From the NCBI GenBank assembly GCA_000611775.1, contig KK106984.1, forward strand, positions 2,511,542 to 2,575,541: a stretch of 64,000 nt of DNA, given 5' to 3'. Positions within the stretch are counted from its first letter, which is position 1; each line of letters starts with the position of its first letter. Made by a program: the position numbers and the translations under genes. The stretch comes from Umbilicaria muhlenbergii (Eukaryota; Ascomycota; Lecanoromycetes; Umbilicariales; Umbilicariaceae). The notes below the pieces were generated by a model. That model was not told where the DNA came from. It ran no database searches and worked only from the letters and a program-made list of their open reading frames with translations. This document shows, one piece after another, positions 51,501 to 63,242 of this stretch.

Positions 51501-52360
51501 TCTAATGATTGATTTAAACTTATTGCTTTTGCATTTTGTTGTAATTCCTTTGTAAAGTTCTCTCAATCCACTTTTTGTATATTAAACAGCGCGTTGAAAG
51601 AACTTTTCATCAGTGTAAGGTTTTCAGTAATTATGAAAAACTGAATAACTTCATGATCTGAACCAGTATACACTTTTTCATTAACTTGTCAATCAATTAT
51701 TTCTGATATTAATTGATTTGTTGCAAATGTTAAGTTTAAAACTGATGAATATTGTCTATTTACAATATGTCTGATGAATGTCATGACGTCTGATATATTG
51801 ACTAAATCACAGTGATTTGTTTGCAGTCATTGTAGTAAACTTTCAGCATTTTTTGCCTCTGTGATTGTAGAATTTCATCATGCATAATGTGCATTAAAGT
51901 CTACACAAACTAATATTATAGTTGTTGCACTTATTTGACTTAATGCTCTTTTCATTATTCATGTATTTAATTCAGGCTGAAGAGACCTTTCATTATATAC
52001 ATTCAACAGTAGAATTTCTTATAAACATGATGCAGAAATAAACAGAGCTTGTAAATCTGCATCCTTTGATATATCTGATCTAGGCGTGCATTTTATTCCT
52101 TTGTTTACTTTTGTAATAAATGTTAAAACTCGTGGTCTGAGTTCTGACGTTGGGATAATGCTAATAAATGCTGAGTGTGAAATAATATTGTTATTTGGCT
52201 CAATTCATGATTCTTGAATTAACATAATATTTATTTTCCTCACTGCAGCTTCTAAACATGATTGCATAGCATTTGTTGATCTATTGTAGTTATGTTGAAA
52301 AATCTGTATTTTAGATAATTCCTGCAGGTCTGTGTTTGAATGTTGTGTGTTTATACTACA
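48599..52360 (-). pseudogene. L1 ORF2: endonuclease, reverse transcriptase, RNase H, Cys/His end
   Basis: Order from the right: an AP-like endonuclease (about 52,200-51,550; LLNVYNERS, VDFNAH), the reverse transcriptase (50,437-50,249; GISQGSSISSILFLIYIRH, catalytic YINDV in place of YIDDV), RNase H (49,531-49,199; FYTDESK, DAKLYAIMQ) and a final zinc-ribbon-like part (48,802-48,599; TQLKLGHSYFKSYLCRL, CFQCKVKQSSEHLLLNC). This order is that of fungal Tad1-clade LINEs. Many stops. Confidence 0.85.
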
Positions 52361-52362
52361 CA

Positions 52363-53793
52363 TTATTCATTCATGATTAGAGGGTCTCTGTCTGCTGAAT
52401 AAAGTTCAACTGCTTTGTAATATTCACAGTCCTTGCTATTCACCTGGTGATTTTCTTTGCAATTTGCACACTTTATTATTGTGTGACTGCATATTTCTTG
52501 TCCCTTTTTGCAAATAAAGCATGTGTGCTTCCTGATATAATAATTTTCAGCGCATATTTGACATTTGGCTTCATGTGTGCACTTATACTGTGTGTGGCTG
52601 AATCCTTGATATTTGATGCATTGTTCATACGGTTTACAGTCTATGTATTCCACAGTATGTAGTGAGTTTTCAGTCACAATTAACTTAGTTCTTAAGGCTT
52701 TTTCAGCCTCTTGACTGCTTGCAAAGGCAATAACTGCAGATGAATGCTTTTTGAATTTTCTACTCTCTGTCATAGACATTCAGCTTGGTTTACACATCAA
52801 TTTTAAACCTTTATTGAAGATCTTCACCTCATTCTTTAGCAATTGCATTCCCTCTGCATTGTTGAAAATCTCTGTAGATACTTCATGTAGAATTATCTTA
52901 TATCATTTCTGATCTTTTCACATATGAATTAGATTCAGGTTTAATTCTGGCTCTCAGATATTTTTATGTTGCAATAACTCTTCTGCACTGCTCTCTTCTA
53001 CCACGGTGAGGATTATGTTATTTTGTGATCTAAAAATAGTAGCTGTTGTGACCAACACCTTTGCAATTTTTGCATTTTTCAATGCATTGTTGACTTTGTC
53101 TTGAACTTGCATTGGGTTGAAGCTTGCTGTTGCAATTGATGTTTTTGATGTTAACAGTACTCTGCGTTCCCTTTGTGTAATCTGCTTAATCTCTTTGATT
53201 AATGCAGACTTTTGCGCCTTTTTAACCATCTACATTCATGGTTTATTGCTGTTTTGAGTCAACATTTGCGCAAATGTTGATTTTGAGCTTTGGTGTTTTT
53301 GAGCGTTTTCAGCATTTTCAGTTATACTTACTGAAAAGTTACCTGATTGAGCTGAATTTTTCATTATAGATTCAAGCCCTTGTTTTGCACTCATACTGAA
53401 GGTTTCAGCCTTATCAGATGCAATTTGACTGTTTTGTATTTTCATGTGCTGTTTTTGACTGTTTTGTGCAAATGCTGCATTTGCAACTTTTTGCATTTTC
53501 CTCATGTTTTCTGCAGCTGTTTTTACACTTGCATTCACACTGTCTGTTTTGCGCAGTAGTAAATTCATTTTGGAATTTATGACCTGAATTTGACTTTGCA
53601 AGTGGTGGTTTTGCATGTTTGTGTTCAAATTTGCCAATTGTGAACTTTTCACATTTTGTGGGTTTTGTGACTTTGTGAGGTGAAAAATTGCCTGATTTAG
53701 GTTAAATTTTTGTGACGGGTGTGATGCATTGACTAGATCTAGCAGCGCAGAATTTGCTGCTAAATACAGTGATTTCATCATTTTGTGTCTCAA
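52363..53793 (-). pseudogene. L1 ORF1: gag-like protein with CCHC knuckles
   Basis: N-part 53,793-53,236 is a 185-codon open frame rich in Gln, Asn and Ser. It ends in NSNKP where L2 continues with Trp, so a TGG-to-stop change. Then come 53,229-52,954 and, after a further gap, 52,779-52,363 with Cys/His knuckles (CQICAENYYIRKHTC, CANCKENHQVNSKDC). Binds element RNA in active relatives. Confidence 0.82.
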
Positions 53794-54956
53794 ATTCAGC
53801 GTTTTTCCACTTTTACTCTGTTCACTGTTTTGCGGATTTTCACAGTTTTCCCCTGAACTTTGAATTCACACCTTCACCAGTTGGCTTTCTTGTGAGGAAG
53901 TGATGTTTTTGCATTTTTTATCTTGCAATGTGACTTTTTTGATTTGCCTGTGTGTTTGTGAGAAGGTGAACGGGCTGTTTCAATTATTATTCATAATAAA
54001 GTAGTTTTCCTTTGTTATGAATGCCGCCGGTGTAGGTGTAGATGTAGTGCACTGACTACTGTTTTCAGACTTCATGTCTGATGTTATATTTATTATAATG
54101 TTTTTGGTGTTTTTCTGGCATTTCAGTCCTGATGGTATCTTGAATTTACCTCAAGTTTAATATTCCTTCCTTTATAAACTCAAGCACAATCAAGAGTCTA
54201 AAGGCCTCATTTTCTATCCCTGATACTCAGAATAAGTAGCCTCTATGATTCTTAAGAATTTAAGCCTTATAAAAGCCCCTAAAATCACCTGTAGCCTGAC
54301 TTAATCTGAGCTTATTCAAATAGAAAATAATATAGACTCACTGATCTTTACTCTTTATATATGAAATGCTTAATGAGAGTTCTTTATATTTCTTATACTC
54401 AGAATAGCGCTTTCCTTCACAGGCTTTTTTATTAATCTGAGCTTTTTACAGTCCTTTATGTCAAACTTAAAAAGAATGACCTTTAGTATTGTAAAGCATG
54501 AAGGAAAATGTGGAAAAAGTGAAGTTTCATGATATTTTGCAAGGTGGTTGATTTAAGGTTTAGTGCTTACACCTCATCAAAATTCTCAAGAACCGTGACT
54601 TGACGTGTGTTGAATAATAACAAAGGCAGAAAGCAGTGAATAACAATGTGTTTTTAATGTTTTGCAATTTGTAAAAGCAGTGTAAGATAGATTTAAATTT
54701 AATTCTTACATGACAAATCAAGAAAAAAGGTGTTGTGGTTGTTGCATTGTTGTTTTTGTGATTTTTGATCATTTTTGATGTGAGGATTGTGACAACTTTG
54801 TGGTATGCTTGAATTCATCATGCTTTCACAATCACCACTGGCTTTGAGAATTGAAAAAAAGGGTTTAAGTCTCTGAACTGAGTAGTTTATGAGGCCTATG
54901 ACAATGATATATCATATGTGTAACTTTGTTGCTTTTTGATTTTATGTGTTGTTTTC

Positions 54957-56009
54957 CTCTCTGAGCACTAAATGAGCTCATACAAATCTTACACTTTAAA
55001 TAACTATTATACCTTTATGAATAATAAGAAACTTTTTATTGAAAAGTTTTAAATCTCTTTATTCTGTACACTTTACAAACTAAAGATTTCTTCATAAGTT
55101 TTAATTTGCAATAGTTATGAATTAAAAAACTTTTAACTAATTATAAATATATTAGCATATTGAATAACTATTGCGCTTTTATACTGATGATATAACTTTC
55201 AGTTTATAAGTTGTAGAGAATAAGCTGTTTAAGAGTTTTCTTATACAAAGTTTCTTTTTATGTGTTGTTGTTGTTGAGTTATTCAAAAAGTCATTAAAAG
55301 TCTATTTATTAATATTGTGATTTTCATCACTGAAAGTTTAAAATCAATGTAACTTTTTAACAACAACAGTTATAAAAAAACTTTAAGTTATAAAACTGTT
55401 AAATAGCTTCTTCTCTACAACTTATAAACTAAAAGTTATATCATAAGTATAAAAGCGCAATAGTTATTCAAAGTATGTGACTTTTTTTAAAAGATTTCTC
55501 GCTATTGAAAACTTGAATTAAATATAACTTAACAACAACAGCAGTTATGAAGAAACTTTTAATTTAACATTAATAAAAAATACTATTCTTTATAACTTAT
55601 GCATTGAAAGTTTCTTCATATCCGTTGAGGTGCAAAAGTTATTAAAGTGTGTAAATTTTTAAGTGATGAAAATCTTGAAGTTCTTCAAATATTCAGAACT
55701 CAACACTTATACAGTGCTTTCAGACTCAACAAATCATGATTTTTTATTGCAGAAAAGTGAATTTTAGCAAAAGTTTACTTATTATAAGTTTTACTGTTAT
55801 TATAACACTGTGTGTGTACTTGTTTAAACAATTGTTTTAATAATTATTTTCTTATCACAAAATTTTGATGTTCTGCTCAAGATTTAAGGTTGAGCTCAAA
55901 GTGCTCAGAGGGTGCTAAGAGCGGCTGTTAGCTGAGACATGAGATCAGAAGCTCAGAGCGCTCAAAGTGTTAAAAATTAACTCAGAGTTAACTTGTTAAA
56001 TTGTTGATG
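54957..56009. mobile_element. R1' right piece, loop inverted relative to R1
   Basis: Continues R1' after L1. Outer sequence is co-linear with R1 from 45,097 to 46,148. The loop between the inverted repeats (about 55,225-55,408) matches the reverse complement of the R1 loop. Ends TTGATG, followed by TCT. Confidence 0.85.
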
Positions 56010-56012
56010 TCT

Positions 56013-56158
56013 CTTGTGTTTCTTCTTCATCATCTTTTTTATAACATGTTATCATACTTCTCACAGCTTCTCTGCTGCTCATTAAATGACATGATGATTT
56101 CATGATGTTATCCTCATTACAAAGGTATTTACTTCATGAAGAATAAGCTTTTATGAGT
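56013..56158. other. Short spacer before L2
   Basis: AT-rich, no match noticed elsewhere in the window. Confidence 0.5.
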
Positions 56159-57299
56159 GAAATCAAAAAGCAATCAAGTCACACATATAATATATCATTG
56201 TTATAGGCTTCATAAACTACTCAGTTTAAAGACTTAAACCCTTTTTTTTAATTCTCAAAGCCAGCAGTGGTTGTGAAAGCATGATGAATTCAAGCATATC
56301 ACAAAGTTGTTGCAATCCTCACACCAAAAATGATCAAAAATAACAAAAACAACAACACAATAATCACAACACCTTTTTTCTTGATTTGTTATGTAAGAAT
56401 TAAATTTAAATCTATCTTACACTGCTTTTACAAATCACAAAACATTAAAAACACATTGTTATTCACTGCTTTCTGCCTTTGTTATTGTTCAACACGTGTC
56501 AAGCCACGGTTCATGAGAATTTTGATGAGGTGTAAGCACTAAACCTTAAATCAATCACCTTGCAAAACATCATAAAACTTCACTTTTTTCACATTTTCCT
56601 TCATGCTTTATAATACTAAAGGTCATTCTTTTTAAGTTTGACATAAAGGACTGTAAAAAGCTCAGATTAACAAAAAAGCCTGCAGAGGAAAGTGTTATTC
56701 TGAGTACAAAAGATATAAAAAACTCTTATCAAGTATTTTATATATAAAGAGTAAAGATCAGCGAGTCTATATCATTTTCTATTTGAATAAGCTCAGATTA
56801 AGTCAGGCTACAGGTGATTTTAGGGGCTTTTATAAGGTTTAAATTCCTAAGGATCATAGGGGCTACTTATTCTGAGTATCAGGGATAGAAAATGAGGCCT
56901 TTAAACTCTTGATTGTGCTTGAGTTTATAAAGGAAGGGATATTAAACTTGAGGTAAATTCAGAATACCACCGGGACTAAAACACCAGGAAAACATTATAA
57001 TAAATATAACATCAGACATGAAGTCTGAAAACAGTAGTCAATGCACTACACTTATGCTGATAACATTCATAACAAAGGAAAACTACTTTGTTATAAATGA
57101 TAATTAAAACAGCTCATTTACCTTCTCACAAACACACAGGCAAATCAAAAAAGCCACATTACAAGGTAAAAAACGCAAAAACACCACTTTCTCACAAGAA
57201 AGCCAACCGGCAAAGGTGTGAATTTAAAGTTCAGTGAAAAACTGTGAAAATCCACAAAACAGTGAACAGAGTAAAAGTGGACAAACACTGAATTCAGGA

Positions 57300-58724
57300 C
57301 ATAAAATGATGAAATCACTGTATTTAACAGCAAATTCTGTGCTGTTAAATCTAGTCAATGCATCACACCTGTCACAAAAATTTGATCTAAATTAGGCAAT
57401 TTTCCACCTCACAAAGTCACAAAACTCACAAAATGTGAAAAGTTCACAATTGGCAAATTTGGACACAAATGTGCAAAATCATCACTTGCAAAGCCAAATT
57501 CAAGTTATAAGCTCTAAAATGAACTTACTACTGCGCAAAACAGATAGTGTGAATGCAAGTGTAAAAACAGCTGCAGAAAACACGGGGAAAATGCAAAAAG
57601 TTGCAAATGCAGCATTTGCACAAAACAGTCAAAAACAGCACGTGGAAATACAAAACAGTCAAATTACATCAGATAAAGCTGAAACCTTCAGTACTAGTGC
57701 AAAACAAGGGCCTGAATCTATGATGAAAAATTCAGCTCAATCAGGTAATGTTTCAGTGAGTATGACTGAAAATGCTGAAAACGCCCAAAAACACCAAAGC
57801 TCAAAAACAACATTTATGCAAATGTTGACTCAAAACAGCAATAAACCATGGACGGAGGTGGTTAAAAAGGCGTAAAAGTCAGCATTAATCAAAGAGACTA
57901 AGCAGATCACACAAAGGGAATGCAGAGTACTGTTAATATTAAAAACATCAATTGCAACAGCAAGCTTCAACCCAATGCAAGTTCAAGACAAAGTCAACAA
58001 TGCATTGAAAAATGCAAAAATTGCAAAGGTGTTGATCACAACAGTTACTATTTTTAGATCACAAAATAACATAATCCTCACTGTGGTAGAAGAGAGCAGT
58101 GCAGAAGAGTTATTGCAACATAAAAATATCTGAGAGCCAGAATTAAACCTGAATCTAGTTCATGTGTGAAAAGATCAGAAATGATATAAGATAATTCTAC
58201 ATGAAGTATCTACAGAGATTTTTAACAAGGCAGAGGGAATGCAATTGCTAAAAGATGAAGTGAAGATCTTTAATAAAGATTTAAAATTGATGTGTAAATC
58301 AAGTTGAATCTCTACAGCAAAGAGTAGAAAATTTAAAAAGCACTCATTTGCAGTCATTGCCTTTGCAAGCAGTCAAGAGGCTGAAAAAGCCTTGAGATCT
58401 AAGTTAATTGTGACTGAAAACTCACTACATACCACAGAATACACAGACTGCAAACTGTATGAACAATGCATCAAATGTCAAGGATTCAGCCACACACAGC
58501 ATAAGTGCATGCATGAAGTCAAATGCCAAATATGCGCTGAAAATCATTATATCAGGAAGCACACGTGCTTTATTTGCAAAAAGGGACAAGAAATATGCAG
58601 TCACACAATAATAAAGTGTGCAAATTGCAAAGAAAATCACCAGGTGAATAGCAAAGACTGTGAATGTTACAAAGCAGTTGAACTCTATTCAGCAGACAGA
58701 GACCCTCTAGTCATGAATGAATAA
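57300..58724 (+). pseudogene. L2 ORF1
   Basis: Same protein as L1 ORF1. Open from 57,435 to 57,875, retaining NSNKPWTEVVKKA before a stop. The knuckle region 58,392-58,724 (CQICAENHYIRKHTC, CANCKENHQVNSKDC) is intact. Stops and frame breaks lie between. Confidence 0.82.
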
Positions 58725-58729
58725 CAACA

Positions 58730-61700
58730 TTCAAACACAAACCTGCAGGAATTATTTAAAATACAGATTTTTCAACATAACTGCAATAGATCAACAAATG
58801 CTATGCAATCATGTTTAAAAGCTGCAGTGGGGAAAATAAATATTATGTTAATTCAAGAATCATGAATTGAGCCAAATAACAATACTATTTCACACTCAGC
58901 ATTTACTAGCATTATCTCAACATCAAAACTCAGATCATGAGTTTTAACATTTATTACAAAAGCAAACAAAGGAATAAAATGCACGCCTAGATCAGATATA
59001 TCAAAAGATGCAGATTTACAAGCTTTATCTATTTCTGCATCAGGTCTAGAAGAAATTCTACTGTTGAATGTATATAATGAAAAGTCTCTTCAGCCTGAAT
59101 TAAATACATGGACAATGAAAAGAGCATTAAGTCAAATAAGTGCAACAACTAAAACATTAGTTTGTGAAGACTTTAATGCACATCATGCATGATGAAATTC
59201 TACAATCACAGAGGCAAAAAATGCAGAAAGTTTACTACAATGACTGTAAACAAATCACTGTGATTTAGTCAATATATCAGACGTCATGACATTCATCAAA
59301 CATATTGTAAACAGACAATATTCATCAGTTCTAGATTTAACATTTGCAACAAATCAATTAATACCAGAAATAATTGATTGGCAAGTTAATGAAGAAGTGT
59401 ATACTAATTCAGATCATGAGATTATTCAGTTTTTCATAATCATTGAAAACTTTACACTGGTGAAAAGCTCTTTCAACGCGCCATTCAATATACAAAAAGT
59501 GGATTGAGAGAACTTTACAAAGGAATTACAGCAAAATGCAAAAGCAATAAGTTTAAATCAATCATTAGAACAAATGGCTGAAAACTTAAGAGATTTAATT
59601 GCATAAACTGCAGAAGACAATATTTCTAGATGAAAATCATGCAATAAATCTAAAGTATGATGAACAGAAAACCTCATCAGACTTAGAAAAGAAATGTCAA
59701 CAGTAAGAAGACACTACAATAAGCATAATTAATCTGAAAGACAGTGAATTAAATTCACAACAAGCAGATCTGAGTACTTTCAAGTTATTAAAAATGCAAA
59801 ACAAAAATCCTAAACAACATTTCTTACAGAAGCAAGTGGAAAAGATGTATTTTAAGCATATAAATACACAAAGTCATGACTGATGAAGAAAATACCATCA
59901 ATACAAGATCAAAATAGTAGATTATGTCAAGATTTTCAAGACAAATATCAAGCATTTATTACAGCAATGTATTCAGAACCTTTTACAGCTGAAATTAAAG
60001 ATAATCAAAACATAATACAGGTAAATTAATCAGACTTAACAGAAAATAAAGTTAAACAAGTTATATTTATATTCTCTACAAAGAAAGCATCTGAATCAGA
60101 TGATATTTCCTTTGCTATTATTTAAAAAGCATACCAGACAATATCAGAATTAATGTTTATAATTTATAAACAATTAATTCAAGCAGGCTTTCACCTGAAA
60201 TGCTGATGTCAAGACATGAGTGTTATTCTAAAAAAGCTGAGAAAGCCAGATTATTCAAAATCAAAAGTTTACAGAATAATTACATTATTAAACTGTTTAA
60301 ACAAAGTGGCAGAGAAAATCATGACAACTAAATTATCATATTTAAGTCAAGTCACAGACTTATTAGATCAAGATTAAACTGAAGAAAGAAAACAAAGATC
60401 AGTAATTAATGCAGTATTAACCTTAACACATAATATAGAATCAGCTCAAAACAAAGAAAATGTTCTATCATGCTTATTATTAAACATCAAGGGAGCTTTT
60501 GATCATGTATCACTACTGCAATTACTTTCAATTATGAAGAAATTGAAGTTATCAGTACAAATATAATCATGAACAAAATCCTTTCTAGAAAATAGAAAAT
60601 CAGGATTAGCCTTTGATGATGAAAAACAAGAAATGCAAAAAATCAAAACAGGAATTTCACAAGGATCATCAATATTCTCAATACTGTTTTTGATATATAT
60701 AAGACATTTATTCCCAAAAATCAAGGCTAAATTCTCAGATATGGAAAAACCTAGCTATATAGATGATGTGGCACTATATATTATTAAAAAATCAGCTGCA
60801 GAAAATTGCTTAAAATTATAATCTGCAGCTGAAACAGCCTTCTTATAAGCAGAAACAAATGCAGTACAGTTTAATGACAGTAAATTTAAATTAATTCACT
60901 TTGAAAAGTCAAGAAAACCTGCAGAAAACAGTATTACACTATTAAATGACATGATGATAAAATCAGTCAAAGAAGTCAAGTGGTTAGAAGTTTAATTAAA
61001 CAGAAAACTGAACTTCAAAACACATGTTTAAAAAAAAGTATTCACAGTGATCAGAGTAATGCACTTAATCAACAGATTAACAAACTCAGAATGAGGTCTT
61101 TTAGCTAAAAATGCAAAACAACTTTATCAAGCATGCATTACATCAATTAGTGACTACAGGTCAGAAATTTGATGAAAAAATTAAAAAAGCTACTTAAAAC
61201 AATTAGAAAAATTGCAAAACTCAGCATTATGCAAGATCTTAAAAGCTTTTAGAACTTCCCTGAGAGCTGTAATGAAAATTGAAGCAAATATTCAGCTGAT
61301 ATAAGTCAGATTAAACAAAAAATCAGGAAATATGCATTAAGAATTATAACCTTATCAGAAAATCATTGTATCAAGCAGAGAATACTCACTTCATATCTGT
61401 CAGAGTCACAAATAAGTCAAGACATACTTATAAACTTTAAATTTCTAGAATGAAATCAAAATACATCAGGGAAAAAACACCCTACACAATTAATTAAAAT
61501 ACTAAACAGTATATCTACATTAATATCATCAAGACAAGTGGAAAAGCTTATTACAGCTCAAAAATCATGACTACAAAGTAATACACAAATTGCAGATATT
61601 CAAGTTTCAGCAGAAACAAAAGAAATCACAATTAAAAAACACTTTGTTAAAGTAAAACAATTGATTGCATGCAAAACATCAGTCTTTTACACTGATGAGT

Positions 61701-62470
61701 CAAAAATCAGCATAAAGACAACACAAAGTACAAAAGATTACATAGAAGCTGAAATTTACTGTATAAAAGATAATTATATAAGTACAAAAAGCTACTTTTT
61801 AGGTCAATACATGAAAGTACTAAATGCAGAGCTTTATGCTATAATGCAAGCTACAAAACAAGCAATACAAGCACAGTTTTTGGGAAAAAACATCTGAATA
61901 TTTACAGATAGTCAAACAGCAATATAAAAATTACAAAAATCTGCAAATACAGAAGTTTTACAACAAATTCAGTCAAATTTGCAGGAATTACGGCAAAGTC
62001 AAAAGTTAATTCATATACACTGAATTCTGAGCCACAGTCAAATATCAGGGAATGAATTAACAGATAAAGCAGTCAAACAAGGAGCTTTAAATGCAGGAAA
62101 TGCAGTTATTAATGTAAACTCAAGGCATACTTCTTTATCTTATATCAAAAAAGATATTGAGGAAATTGCCAAAGAGGAATGATTAATAAAATGACAAAAT
62201 GCAAATCAAGGTCAATAATACAAGACATATGCTACAAGGCCTGACCTAGTTATAAAGTTAAAAGAATTGTATAAATGTGAAAGGTTAACCTTTACAACAT
62301 TTACACAATTAAAACTAGAACACAGCTATTTTAAATTATATCTTTGCAAATTACCTACATATGAAAACAATTAATATTTTCAGTGTAAGGTAAAACAGTC
62401 ATCAGAGCATTTACTGTTAAATTGCAGGCAGTATAAGCAAGAGCAGCAGGAACTGAAACAGGAAATGCAA
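58730..62470 (+). pseudogene. L2 ORF2
   Basis: Endonuclease part includes 59,286-59,507 (LDLTFATNQ, EIIDWQVNEEVYTNSDHEII). Reverse transcriptase 60,633-60,821 keeps YIDDVALYI, the intact catalytic motif lost in L1. RNase H lies 61,661-61,897 (FYTDESK, NAELYAIMQATKQAI). The zinc-ribbon end lies near 62,290-62,470. Still broken by many stops. Confidence 0.83.
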
Positions 62471-62800
62471 AAAGCAGAATTTACACAATTAACATTACAA
62501 TCACTACTTTGTACAAAGGAAGGGATTAAAAATACTTTAATATTTTTAAAACACACAAAAATAGCTACATGGAAGTGACTTTTAAAGGAGGTTGAGGATG
62601 AAAATCAGGAAGTAGAGTGAGAAGATATTAAAAGAAATATTTAAAAATGTGCAATTCTGACACCAATAACAGTCACAAAAGAAATTGACAAAACAAGTTG
62701 ACTTGAGGTAATAAATACCTCACATATATAAACTACACAGTGTCATAGTCTTAGACTGCATACACTTAATGAAGAAATAAAAAAAAAATAAAAAAAAAAA

Positions 62801-63242
62801 CTTCCTCACAGGAAAGTCAACCGGTGAAGGTGCAGATTTAAAGTTCAAGGGAAAACTGTGAAAATCTGCAAAACAGTGAACAGAGTAAAAGTGGACAAAC
62901 ACTGAATTTGAGACACAAAATGATGAAATCACTGTATTTAGCAGCAAATTCTGCGCTGCTAGATCTCATCAATGCATCACACCCGTCATAAAAATTTAAC
63001 CTAAATCAGGCAATTTTCCACCTCGCAAAGTTGCAAAACTCACAAAATGTGAAAAGTTCACAATTGACAAATTTGAACACAAACATGCAAAATCATCACT
63101 TGCAAAGTCAAATTCAGGCCATAAATTCTAAAATGAATTTACTACTACGCAAAACAAACAGTGTGAATGCAAGTGTAAAAACAGCTGCAGAAAACATGAG
63201 GAAAATGCAAAAAGTTGCAAATGCAGCATTTGCACAAAACAG
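62801..63242 (+). mobile_element. L3: LINE fragment, leader and ORF1 start
   Basis: Begins directly after the A-tail of L2 at the position equivalent to 57,187 of L2, so it is 5' truncated. Contains ORF1 start from about 62,900. Interrupted after GCACAAAACA by L4. Confidence 0.8.

Larger units (their letters stand above)
48277..54956 (-). mobile_element. L1: full-length Tad1-like LINE
   Basis: About 6.68 kb on the minus strand, poly-T at its left (3') end. It is inserted into R1' with the duplication CTCTCTGAGCA on both sides (48,265-48,275 and 54,957-54,967). Carries ORF1 and ORF2, both with stops. Confidence 0.88.
56159..62800 (+). mobile_element. L2: near full-length Tad1-like LINE
   Basis: Plus strand, about 6.64 kb, with an A-rich tail at 62,776-62,800. 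Head to head with L1: its 5' region (56,159-56,560) is the inverse complement of 54,560-54,950. Both contain an alignable 70-codon frame in the 5' region (56,330-56,542 and 54,772-54,560), possibly only leader sequence. Confidence 0.87.
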
